DNA of 64,000 nt, from contig JAIQGF010000003.1 in NCBI GenBank assembly GCA_020072845.1, positions 153,343 to 217,342 of the forward strand. Reading direction: 5' to 3'. Position numbers and translations under genes: made by a program. Shown here in pieces: positions 53,969-63,420 of the stretch. The first letter of the stretch is position 1. Every line of letters starts with the position of its first letter. The DNA is from Terriglobia bacterium. Lineage in GTDB: Bacteria > Acidobacteriota > Terriglobia > Terriglobales > Acidobacteriaceae. Under the pieces are notes generated by a model that saw only the letters and a program-made list of their open reading frames with translations, searched no databases and was not told the origin of the DNA.

Positions 53969-55060
53969 ATGATCGGCAGTCAACGATCCCCATCGGCGAG
54001 CGGCGCCGCCGTGATGCCCGTTTACCAAATTGACCCGCTTCAGGATCCTCGCTGGGAACCGTTTCTTCAAACCCATCCGCGCGCCTCGATATTCCATACG
54101 TCCGGCTGGCTGGAAGTGTTGCGTCGCACGTACGGATACGAACCGGTTGTATTTACAACTTCTCCTCCGAGCCAGCAGCTTGCCAATGGGATTGTGTTCT
54201 GCCGGATCCGTAGCTGGTTGACGGGATCGCGGCTGGTTTCGGTCGCGTTTGCCGATCACTGCCAGCCGCTGGTGCGAACCGCAGATGAATTCGTAGAGCT
54301 GGTTACGCATCTGCAACGTGCTTTTCCCAGCGAGAATTGCAAATACTTCGAGTTGCGATGCTTGAGCTCCGACGCACAGGACTTGGAAGCACACACTGGT
54401 CTCACCAAGAGTGCCTCCTTTTCCTTCCATTCTCTTGACCTCCGTCCCGATTTGGAGAGTTTGTTTCGCGGCCTTCACCCAAGCTGTGTACAACGGAAGA
54501 TCCGCCGCGCGCAACGAGAGGGCTTGACGTACGATGAGGGGACCTCAGATCAGTTTCTAGAACAGTTCTACACTCTGATGGTGATGACCCGGCGCCGGCA
54601 CGGCCTGCCTCCACAGCCATTCGCCTGGTTTCGGAATTTACGGGACTGCCTCGGCAGCAGACTGAAGATCCGTATCGCCTCCAACGATGGCCACCCGATC
54701 GCAAGTATTGTCACGGTTCAATACAAGAAAGCAATCGTGTACAAGTACGGGTGCTCCGACGCCCGCTTCCACAACCTGGGGGGCATGCCGCTTCTGTTTT
54801 GGCGCACCATCCAGGAGGGAAAAGAGCTGGGAATGCACGAATTGGATCTCGGCCGCTCCGATGCGGAGGACACCGGCTTGATTACATTCAAGGGCCACTT
54901 GGGCGCAGCCTCTTCTACGTTGAATTATTACCGCTACCCACCGCAATCTGTGGGAAGCGGTTTCCTCCGCAGAATGGCATTTGTCCCGAGGCTTTACGCG
55001 CGCTTGCCGATTTCATGGTTGAGGGCGGCAGGAAATTTTCTCTACCGACACGCCGGCTAG
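53969..55060 (+). CDS. FemAB/GNAT-fold protein, XrtA/PEP-CTERM-associated type
   Basis: 363 aa (ATG 54014 is an alternative start). FHTSGWLEVLRRTYGYEP and ASIVTVQYKKAIVYKYGCSD, then GMPLLFWRTIQEGKELGMHELDLGRSD, match the FemAB-like GNAT proteins encoded in exosortase EPS loci. They probably transfer an aminoacyl or acyl group to a sugar or peptide. There is no signal peptide. Confidence 0.87.
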   Translation: MIGSQRSPSASGAAVMPVYQIDPLQDPRWEPFLQTHPRASIFHTSGWLEVLRRTYGYEPVVFTTSPPSQQLANGIVFCRIRSWLTGSRLVSVAFADHCQPLVRTADEFVELVTHLQRAFPSENCKYFELRCLSSDAQDLEAHTGLTKSASFSFHSLDLRPDLESLFRGLHPSCVQRKIRRAQREGLTYDEGTSDQFLEQFYTLMVMTRRRHGLPPQPFAWFRNLRDCLGSRLKIRIASNDGHPIASIVTVQYKKAIVYKYGCSDARFHNLGGMPLLFWRTIQEGKELGMHELDLGRSDAEDTGLITFKGHLGAASSTLNYYRYPPQSVGSGFLRRMAFVPRLYARLPISWLRAAGNFLYRHAG

Positions 55061-55157
55061 GGCTCATCATGATTCGAGAACAGATCACCTTGGGGCTTGG
55101 AATGACGAGGCATCAGGACGCCCCGGAATCCCAAAGAGCCAAGGAGGAGGGTCGTGG

Positions 55158-55811
55158 ATGATCAACGTTGCCCTTAACGGCGGCGCCTCCAGGCCGTTAA
55201 ACGTACTCTGCCTGGGCTGCCATTCCGACGACATCGAAATCGGCTGCGGGGGCACAATCCTCCGCCTGGCGGAGCAATATCCCGGATCTACGTTTCACTG
55301 GGTCGTATTGAGTGCCGTCGGCGTCCGCGAGGCTGAGGCGCAGCGTGCCGCCAGGATGTTCGTCGGCTCCGGCAATCTCCAAGGTCCGCTGCTGAAGGCG
55401 TTTCGCGACAGCTTTATGCCCTTCGAAGGGGCTGAAATCAAAGCTGTCTTTGAAGAGTTGAAGGCGGCCGTTTCGCCCGATTTGGTCCTCACGCATTATC
55501 GCAACGATGCCCACCAGGACCACCGGCTCATTGCGGAGTTAACCTGGAATACTTATCGGGACCATTTGATCTTGGAGTACGAGATCCCGAAGTATGACGG
55601 CGACCTCGGCCAGCCAAGCTTGTACATTCCGCTCTCCGCCGAGGTGTGCCAGAAAAAGGTGCGCTACCTCCTGGATGCCTTTCCGTCTCAGCGGACCAAA
55701 CGCTGGTTTGAGGAGAGCACCTTCCTGGGACTCATGCGGCTGCGGGGCATGGAATGCAACGCTCCGAGCGGCTATGCCGAAGCCTTCTACTGTCGAAAAC
55801 TAGTACTGTGA
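55158..55811 (+). CDS. PIG-L family deacetylase
   Basis: 217 aa. Zinc-site motif CHSDDIEIG near 21-29 and the second motif HQDHR near 118-122, both PIG-L/LmbE hallmarks. Deacetylates an N-acetylglucosamine-type sugar on a nucleotide or lipid carrier. SD GGAGGAGGG. Its TGA overlaps the GTG of the exosortase gene, so they are coupled. Confidence 0.92.
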   Translation: MINVALNGGASRPLNVLCLGCHSDDIEIGCGGTILRLAEQYPGSTFHWVVLSAVGVREAEAQRAARMFVGSGNLQGPLLKAFRDSFMPFEGAEIKAVFEELKAAVSPDLVLTHYRNDAHQDHRLIAELTWNTYRDHLILEYEIPKYDGDLGQPSLYIPLSAEVCQKKVRYLLDAFPSQRTKRWFEESTFLGLMRLRGMECNAPSGYAEAFYCRKLVL

Positions 55812-56728
55812 ACCGGCCAGTGATGCGTTCCCGCACGCCATTGTTTCTCCTCTGGGTCGCCGTCGTTGTCGCGTTCTGCTGGGGTGTGCTGCGCGAAATT
55901 GTGAAGGCATCCCTGGAAAACGGGTTTAGCTCGCACATCGTGCTAATTCCGTTCATCACTGCCTACTTTATCTGGTCCGGACGCAAAACGATTTTTTCCA
56001 AGGCGGGCTATGGGGCAGGTCCCGGCGCGCTGGTTGCCGCCATCGGGATCCTCGGCTTCGTGTTGCTGGTGAATTTTTCGCCATTTGCCTCCGGACATAC
56101 GCTGGTGGCGGCCAAGCTGATCGCCGTGTTCGCCATGATCATCGGCGGTTTCATTGGCTTCTACGGCGCGCATGCGTTCCAAGCCGCCCTGTTTCCATTC
56201 GCGCTGCTTCTGTTGATGTTGCCGCTGCCGAGTATTCTGATCGAAAAGGTTGTGTACTTTCTTCAGAAGGGATCGGCAGACCTCGCGTACGGTATGTTTT
56301 CGGTCCTTGGAGTTCCCGTTCACCGCGAAGGCTTTCTGCTGCGGCTTCCCGGGCTGACGATCGAGGTGGCGAAAGAATGCAGTGGGATCAATTCCAGTGT
56401 CGCACTTCTGATTACGATGCTCCTGGTCGCCGTTGAAACCCTCCAGACGACCTCCCGGCGGGTAATAATCCTCTTGCTAACCATTCCCCTGTCGCTGGTG
56501 AAGAACGCGGTCCGAATCGTGACCCTCACCCTGCTGGCGCTGCATGTGGACCGGAGTTTCCTAACTGGCAGACTTCATCATCAGGGCGGGTTCGTTTTCT
56601 TCCTTCTCGCGCTGGCGATTATGTTCCCCGTTTGGAAACTACTGCACCAATCCGAACAGAAGTCAGGCAGTCGAACCATCAGCCAGCCTCCTGCCTTACA
56701 GCAGGCGTCGGGCGTGTCGGAGCAGTGA
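55808..56728 (+). CDS. Exosortase (Xrt family transpeptidase)
   Basis: 306 aa from GTG 55808 (ATG 55823 possible). About eight transmembrane helices. The catalytic triad of exosortases is visible: C191 in KECSGINSS, R236 in KNAVRIVTL and H258 in LHHQGGFVFF. The usual ECSGIRS reads ECSGINS here. Exosortases are proposed to cleave PEP-CTERM tails and attach proteins to surface polymer. There is no fused EpsI/DUF3485 domain and none nearby. The family subtype is not assigned. Last gene of the plus-strand run, followed by a terminator. Confidence 0.93.
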   Translation: MNRPVMRSRTPLFLLWVAVVVAFCWGVLREIVKASLENGFSSHIVLIPFITAYFIWSGRKTIFSKAGYGAGPGALVAAIGILGFVLLVNFSPFASGHTLVAAKLIAVFAMIIGGFIGFYGAHAFQAALFPFALLLLMLPLPSILIEKVVYFLQKGSADLAYGMFSVLGVPVHREGFLLRLPGLTIEVAKECSGINSSVALLITMLLVAVETLQTTSRRVIILLLTIPLSLVKNAVRIVTLTLLALHVDRSFLTGRLHHQGGFVFFLLALAIMFPVWKLLHQSEQKSGSRTISQPPALQQASGVSEQ

Positions 56729-56816
56729 GCTGACCAAGCTCGCATCCGGGTGGGACCGATCTTCGCGGTAGCAGAGTAGCGGCGCTTAAGATCTCTTTTG
56801 CAGGCAGTGCTGTCCA

Positions 56817-56849
56817 GGACCGAGCCGTGTGGCTCGGCCCTTTTTTTTT
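56817..56849 (+). terminator. Intrinsic terminator at end of EPS operon
   Basis: CCGAGCC (56820-56826), loop GTGT, GGCTCGG (56831-56837) form a perfect 7-bp GC-rich stem, extendable by two more pairs after one mismatch, followed by nine T (56841-56849). It is 88 bases after the exosortase stop. Confidence 0.9.
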
Positions 56850-56970
56850 GTCTTCAAATAGCGGCTGACCTCGGCCAGCTTCGTCCTCGCCGGTCAAAGT
56901 CCGCTGGACCGGTTGCACAGTGAGCAGAAGTATTTCTCTACGTGTAGGTCAAGAAGCGACGGGTCGGGGA

Positions 56971-57016
56971 GCAGAATCCGGGAGAATCCCGCCCCGGTGA
57001 ATGGGGTGATTCCTGC
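56971..57016. ncRNA. Candidate three-way-junction RNA element
   Basis: An outer stem GCAGAATC (56971-56978) with GATTC-c-TGC (57008-57016, one bulged C) encloses two adjacent hairpins: CGGGA-GAA-TCCCG (56979-56991) and CCCC-GGTGAAT-GGGG (56992-57006). All pairs are Watson-Crick. I do not recognise a riboswitch class. It could be a small RNA, a leader or part of the 3' end of the minus-strand gene. Strand unknown. Confidence 0.35.
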
Positions 57017-57053
57017 GGCTCGGTGAAAACTGCGCTGCGGCTTGATTGCGAAT

Positions 57054-57371
57054 CTAGTGGGTCTTTACACCCTGCTTGCACCGCGGACACTGCTCATCGG
57101 TGTAAAGGTACGTTCCACAAATTGGGCAGGGCAGCCCGATCAAGTTACGCTTCCCGGGTTCCGCTGCGGCCGGCGGCTGCGGGCGCGGCTCAGTCACTTG
57201 CTGGCACGCCTGGGCAAGACCGGCTTCCAAGCCCTGGCGATAGCCGGCTTGCTTGCCGGCGGCGAAACCGGCCTCGAATCCCGCCTGGTAGAGGGCGGCG
57301 GACTCGCTGGAAACCTCATGACCGTTGCCGTTGTGCCGCGAGATCTCGGAAACCACGTTTGGCTGACCCAT
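57054..57371 (-). CDS. Small protein with glycine-spaced repeats and C-terminal zinc ribbon
   Basis: 105 aa from ATG 57371, chosen because AGGAGG (57380-57385) lies 8 bases upstream; the upstream in-frame ATG at 57464 falls in a hairpin. The middle part has a short periodic pattern (YQAGFEAGFAAGKQAGYRQG), with glycine every four residues. The C-terminus CPICGTYLYTDEQCPRCKQ is a CxxC...CxxC zinc-binding motif. Function unknown. It follows the giant collagen-like gene by 117 bp and may be cotranscribed with it. Confidence 0.6.
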   Translation of the reverse strand: MGQPNVVSEISRHNGNGHEVSSESAALYQAGFEAGFAAGKQAGYRQGLEAGLAQACQQVTEPRPQPPAAAEPGKRNLIGLPCPICGTYLYTDEQCPRCKQGVKTH

Positions 57372-57451
57372 GATCGATCCCTCCTGAGGTTTGGCCCTTT
57401 GCTTAAGGTTCAGGCGGGACGCTGGTTGGCGTTCCGCCTGGTTGTGGTTGT

Positions 57452-57479
57452 GCTGGGCCGCCATTTGTGGCGGCCCAGC
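57452..57479 (-). terminator. Strong 11-bp hairpin after the collagen-like gene
   Basis: GCTGGGCCGCC (57452-57462) and GGCGGCCCAGC (57469-57479) are perfect inverted copies with a 6-base loop, 9 bases after the collagen-like stop. No U-run follows on the minus strand, so it may be an mRNA 3'-end stabiliser or an inefficient terminator or attenuator before the zinc-ribbon gene. Confidence 0.5.
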
Positions 57480-57488
57480 TTGAAGGGT

Positions 57489-60400
57489 TTACTGTTTCTC
57501 GAACGCTACCCGCACGTCCGAGAGAGCCTCGCTTGCAGCGGTCGGACCACCTACCAGGATCACCTGTTCGCCCTGCCCGATGACCTGAGAGTTGGTGAAG
57601 TCCGAGCACGATTTCCCTCCCAGAGGGATAGTGCACGTTATGTCAGTTGGGAACATGGAGCCCGCCGGGCTAGCTGAGCCGCCACCGGAAGCAGCATGCG
57701 CCGTTCCACCGGCAATCGTGTAGGTGAATGTGGTTGGCGACGGCACGCTCAGAACGGTGGACGTCGTATTGAAGTAAGCGAAATTGGCAACCCCTGCCAC
57801 GGTTATGGATTCGCCAACCGAGAACCCATGCGGAGTAGTGGTTGTGATCTGGCCGACGGTGGAACTGGTCGCCACCGCTCCGGAACCAGTGTCGGCCGTA
57901 ACAACGCCGAGGGTGGTGGGGATGGCGCCAGTTGTTCCGCCGCTGATCGGGTAAGTGAATACGTTTGCACTGACGATGGTAATCAGAGCTCCCGTAACAC
58001 TGTCACGCGCCGGCGCGAAGCCGGTGGTGGTTGCGTAATTGGTGCCGGTGAGTCCGTGCGGAGCAGTGGTTACGATTCGCATTACGGCGCTTGTTTGTTC
58101 CATGGCGCCGCTTGTCGTGGCCGTGAGGGCAGCCGTGTTGGACGCAGCGCAACCCGACTTCGTGTAGGTGAATGAGTTGCCGTTCACCGAGTTGATTGCA
58201 ACCGCAGTGACGTTGTCGGCCGTCAACCCCGTGACGTTCACCAGCGCTCCAGCCACGAAGCTGGCTGGAAGACCCGAGGCTACGGTGGCCGTAACGGTGG
58301 TGCCCGAACACGTGGCGCTGCCAATCGGGACAGTTACCGTCGCGGTTGGGTTAATGGCGAAGGTATTGGCCGGTGCAATGGTCGCGGCGGGGTGTCCCGC
58401 TGCACTCGTCCACAGAGTGAACGTGACCGGGTTTGTGGCCACTGCTCCTGCGTTCACGGCCAGATTCCTCAGTGTCCCGGCTGACATTGGGACGCCGATG
58501 GTGTTGGCCGGAGTATTGTTAGTCACAGTTCCGCGGCACGTTGTATCCCACTGTGCCGAGAGGCCAAACTCCGCCAGGTTATAGTACCTGCCGGCGGCAC
58601 TAGGTCCCGGCCCAGAGCACCACGATGTCAGGAGCGCTGTACCAGCCTGACCCTGCGGACCGGTCGGACCCGCCGGACCTTGAGAACCAGCCGGACCCTG
58701 CGGACCGATCGGACCCGCCGGACCTTCCGGGCCAGTTGGGCCGGCAGGGCCGGTTGCACCCGTGGCGCCGGTCGGACCCGCGGGACCTGTGGTTCCGCTG
58801 AGCCCCGCCCACGGACCGGAGTACACAATGTCCACAAAAAAGGCGACGGTCCCATCGTCCGTGGTGGGGAAGCCTCCGGGCCCGTCGTACAGGCTTGCGA
58901 GCGCGGTCAGGGGGGAACCAGGGTAGACGCTTGGAATCATGTTCAGTCCGTTAGTGGTGTACCCAAATACCGCGACGCTGTTGTACGACACTGTGTAGAT
59001 ATCTCCCGCTGTAACCGTCAGCGGCGTAGGCAGATCTTGCACCTGCCATCCGGAATCTGTTTCAGTGCCGAAGGTTACGGTTGCCAGCAGCGTGCCGTTT
59101 AGGCTCCAGATGTGCCCGACACGTGGCGAGCCGGTGTCGCCGAGGAACTTGTAGAACCGAATGCTCTTGATCTGCCCCGACGCATTGACACGGAACTTTG
59201 TGCCCAACTCGTAATTGTTACCGATAAAAGGAGTTTGCGGTGATGTGTCCCCGAACATGTTGGCGGTCGTATTTGGGCCTTGATCCCACGCCCCGCTCGA
59301 CTTGGGACCGTACAGGAAGCCGCCGTTAAGGTCCACATAGACGTCGCCATCTGCGCCAACGCTGCCGTCCGGCGCGCCGTGCCCGGATATAACCGTCTTG
59401 CCGTCAACGCCGGCTGTTCCTTGCGGTCCTGCGGGGCCAGCGGAACCCTGCGGGCCGATCGGACCCTGCGCACCCGCTGCACCCGGCGCGCCGTCTGCGC
59501 CAGTCGAACCTTGCGGACCAGCCGGACCCTGCGCACCAGCCGGACCCGTCGCGCCGGTGTCGCCCTTCGGACCTTGCGCTGCGAACACCGCCCAGTTCGT
59601 CGGGTCACTGTCGGGATTCGCGCCCGCGGCGTTGGCCTGCATCGCTACGTAGCTGGCGCTGCCAAAGCTGACCACGTCGTTGGCGACATAGCCGCCCACG
59701 TTGTTGAGGACGAAATTGCCCTTATCGGTGACTCCCTGGCCGTTGGCGCCCGTGTCACCCTTCGGGCCCTGCGGACCAGTTGGACCTTGCGGACCCATGG
59801 GTCCGATCGAACCCGCGTCGCCCTGCGCCCCTTGCGAACCCTGCGGACCGGTCGCGCCGGTGTCGCCCTTGGAACCCTGCGGACCTACGTCGCCCGGTAC
59901 GCCTTGCGGACCAGCCGGACCGGTTGCGCCGGTTGCGCCAGCGAGACCTTGCGGACCTTGCGCTGCGAACAGCGCCCAGGGCGCACCCGCATCGGGATTG
60001 CTCGAAGCATCGTTGGCAACCAGAGCCACGTAGCTGGCGCCGTTGTAGCTCACCACATCGTTGGCGGCGTAGCCGCCCACGTTGCCGGAAACGAAATTGC
60101 CCTTGTCCGTGACGCCCGCGCCCGTGTCACCCTTCGGACCTTGCGCGCCCGTCGCACCGTCGGCACCTACCGATCCCTGTGGGCCAACTGCGCCCTGCAC
60201 ACCCTGCGGACCTTGCAGACCCTGCGCACCAGCCGGACCCGTAGCGCCGTCGGCACCCGCCGGACCAACCGGTCCCTGCGGGCCAACCGGACCCGCCGCG
60301 CCATCGGCACCAGCAGGACCAGCCGAACCGGTTGCGCCGGTTGCGCCAGCGAGACCTTGCGCACCTTGCGCTGCGAACAGCGCCCAGGGCGCACCCGCAT

Positions 60401-63400
60401 CGGGATTGCTCGAAGCATCGTTGGCAACCAGAGCCACGTAGCTGGCGCCGTTGTAGCTCACTACATCGTTGGCGGCGTAGCCGCCCACGTTGCCGGAAAC
60501 GAAATTGCCCTTTTCGGTGATGCCCGCGCCAGCGGCGCCAGTGTCACCCTTCGGGCCTTGTGGGCCTTCCGGACCTTGCGGACCGGTCAAACCAATCGGA
60601 CCTTGCAAGCCGGTGGCGCCGGTCGGTCCCTGCGGACCTTCGGGGCCAGTGAGACCCTGCGGACCAGCCGGACCCGCCGCGCCGTCTGCGCCAGCCGGAC
60701 CCGACGCACCCGCCGGACCCGTCGCGCCCGTGGTGCCCGCCGGACCCTGCGGACCTTGCGCCGCAAACAGCGCCCAGTTGGTCGGGTCGGTGTCGGGATT
60801 CGTAGCGCCGGCGTTGCCCAGCAACGCTACATAGCTGGCGTCGCCAAAGCTGACAACGTCGTTGGCGGCATAGCCGCCCACGTTGTTGAGGACGAAATTA
60901 CCCTTCTCGGTGATGCCCGCGCCAGCGGCGCCAGTGTCACCCTTCGGGCCTTGCGAACCAGCCGGACCTTCCGGACCCATGAGACCCTGCGCGCCCGCTG
61001 CGCCAGCCGGACCCTGCGGACCTTGCGGACCCTGCGCTCCAGCCGGACCCTGTGCACCCGCTGCACCGTCTGCGCCAGCCGGACCTTGCGGACCAGCCTG
61101 ACCAGCCTGACCCGTCGCGCCGGTGTCGCCCTTCGGACCTTGTAGACCAGCCGGACCCTGTGTACCCGCTGCGCCGTCTGCGCCAGCCGGACCTTGCGGA
61201 CCGGCCGGACCTGTCGCGCCGGTGTCGCCCTTCGGACCTTGCAGACCAGCCGGGCCTTGAGAGCCAGCCGGACCCTGGGTGCCGTCTACGCCAGCAGGAC
61301 CCGCTGGCCCCTGTGGACCAGTTGCGCCCGGTGCGCCAGTTGCTCCAATTGCGCCCGCGGGACCCGCCGCTCCCCTGAGTCCCGCTCCCGGCCCGGAGAG
61401 AACAACGTCCGCAAAAAGGGCGGTAATGCCATCGGAAGCGTTGGGGAAGGTTCCGGGCGGAGAGGCCATGCTTTCGAGCGCGGTCATGGGGGCACCAGGG
61501 TAGGTGCTTGGCAGCATGTTCAGCCCGTTGACAGTGTATCCAAATACTACGGTGGTGTTATACGACACCGTGTAGATATCTCCCGCCGTAACCGTCAGTG
61601 GTGAAGGCAGAACCTGCTCCTGCCATCCGGAATCAGTTTCGTTGGTGATGGTTAGACTTGCCACCGGCGTGCCGGACACGTTCCAGATGTTGGCGACACG
61701 TGGCGAGGTGGAGTCGCCGAGGTACTTGTAGAACCGAATGCTTGTGATCTGCCCCGACACATTGACACGGAATTTGGTGCCCAACTCGTACGTGGCGCCG
61801 CTGACGGAAACCAACGGTGCAACGTTCCCGTACATCGTGCTGGAGATATTTGTGCCTTGATCCCAGGCGCTGTTCGTCTTGGGACCGTACAGATAGCCGC
61901 CGTTAAGATCCACATAGACGTCGCCATTCGCGCCAACGCTGGCGTCCGGCGCGCCGTGCCCGGATATAACCGTCTTGCCGTCAATGCCGACTGATCCCTG
62001 CGGACCGGTGGCGCCTGGCGCACCGGTTGCACCCGTCGGACCCTGTGGTCCCATCGGGCCGATGTCACCTTGCGGACCTTGAAGTCCCTGTGGGCCTTGC
62101 GCACCCGTTGCGCCCGTGTCGCCCTTGAGACCCTGCGGCCCAGTGGTGCCGGTTGCGCCGGCCGGACCTTGTGCACCAGCAGAACCAGCGGCGCCGTCTG
62201 CGCCAGCAGGACCCTGCAGACCAGATGCACCGGCTGCGCCCGTGTCGCCCTTCAAACCTTGCGCCGCAAACAGCGCCCAATTCGTGATGTCGGCGTCCGG
62301 AGTCGCGACGCCGGCGTTGGCCAGCAACGCTACATAGCTCGCGCCACCAAAGTTGACCACGTCGTTGGCGGCATAGCCGTTGACGTGGTTGAGGACGAAT
62401 GCTCCCTTGTCGGCGAAGCCTAAGCCGGCGTCACCCTTATCGCCCTTTGCACCCGTCGGACCCTGCAGTCCCATCGGGCCGATGTCGCCCTGCTGACCTT
62501 GAAGCCCCTGCGGGCCTTGCGCACCAGTTGCGCCCGTGGCGCCGGTGTCGCCCTTGAGACCCTGCGGTCCAGTGGCACCGGCCGCGCCGATCGGACCCTG
62601 GGCGCCGTCTACGCCAGCCGGACCTTGCGGTCCAGTGGCACCGGCCGCGCCGATCGGACCCTGGGCGCCATCTACGCCAGCAGGACCCTGCGGACCAGTT
62701 GCACCGGCCGCGCCAGCGGCGCCGGTATCGCCCTTCAAACCTTGCGCCGCAAACAGCGCCCAGTTCGTGATGTCGGCGTCCGGAGTCGACGCCGCGTTGT
62801 TGGCCGCGATTGCGACGTAGCTGGACCCGTTGTAGCTGATCACGTCGTTGACGGCATAGCCGTTGACGTGGTTGAGGGCGAACGCTCCCTGGTCGGCGAA
62901 GCCTAAGCCGGCGTCGCCCTTATCGCCCTTCGCACCCTGTGCGCCCGTCGGACCCTGGAGTCCCATCGGGCCGATGTCGCCCTGCGGACCTTGAAGCCCC
63001 TGTAGGCCTTGCGCACCAGTTGCGCCAGTCGCACCGGTCGCGCCAGTGTCGCCCTTGGGACCCTGTGCGCCGTCGGCGCCGGCAGGACCCGCTGCTCCCT
63101 GAACGCCCTGATCGCCCTTTGCGGCCACCAGCGCCCAGTTGCTGACATCGTTGTCGGGATTGTTGGCACCCGCGTTGGCCGCAATTGCGACGTAGCTGGA
63201 GCCGCCGAAGCTGACCACGTCGTTGACGGCATAGCCGTTGACGTGGTTGAGGACGAAATTGCCTTTATCGGTGAATCCCTCGCCGGTCGCGCCGGTGTCG
63301 CCCTTCGCGCCTTGGGGACCGGTTGCACCCGTCAAACCGGTCAGACCCTGCGGACCAACCTCGCCCTGCACGCCTTGCGGTCCCTGCGGACCCGTGGCGC

Positions 63401-63420
63401 CGGTGTCGCCCTTGGGACCC
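57489..63420 (-). CDS. Collagen-like giant surface protein, main part (downstream of a frameshift)
   Basis: Open frame of ~1977 aa; the first start-like codon is GTG 63371. Long Gly-X-Y collagen stretches ([17 protein letters not shown]) alternate with folded modules: seven ~55-residue [13 protein letters not shown]...NWALFAAQG units resembling CBM5/12 carbohydrate-binding modules, two ~205-residue DUF4082-like domains (near residues 462-667 and 1322-1525 counted from GTG 63371), and a C-terminal beta-rich region of ~370 residues ending FEKQ. There is no signal peptide in this part, because the N-terminus is in the other frame (63265-64000). It is probably an extracellular fibrous or matrix protein. 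No PEP-CTERM, LPXTG or clear anchor is seen. Confidence 0.85.
58795..61985 (-). repeat. Two divergent copies of a DUF4082-like module
   Basis: Copies at ~61370-61985 and ~58795-59405 both run from [13 protein letters not shown] through [21 protein letters not shown] and [14 protein letters not shown] to SGP.AGL. The fold resembles DUF4082 domains (beta-sandwich, extracellular). At protein level they are similar but far from identical, so this is an old duplication. Confidence 0.75.
59920..60513. repeat. Direct repeat of ~185 bp inside the collagen-like gene
   Basis: About 59920-60104 and 60328-60513 align at an offset of 408 bases with only about two differences (G/C near 59953 and C/T near 60053). 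Each encodes the end of a collagen stretch and one carbohydrate-binding-like module (the [11 protein letters not shown] type). A recent duplication or gene conversion is likely. Confidence 0.8.

Larger units (their letters stand above)
56729..57053. other. Intergenic region with terminator and structured element
   Basis: 325 bases between the exosortase gene and the convergent zinc-ribbon gene. It contains the operon terminator at 56817-56849 and a possible three-way-junction RNA element at 56971-57016. No gene is seen. Confidence 0.7.

Noticed and set aside
56941..57045. Known riboswitch (cobalamin, TPP or c-di-GMP type)
   Set aside because: None of the conserved core sequences of these classes is present; only a generic three-way junction can be drawn.
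59280..61145. 621-codon plus-strand frame rich in T, R and L repeats
   Set aside because: It is the antisense of the collagen-like gene. The repeat periodicity comes from the GXY codons; no start or domain supports it.
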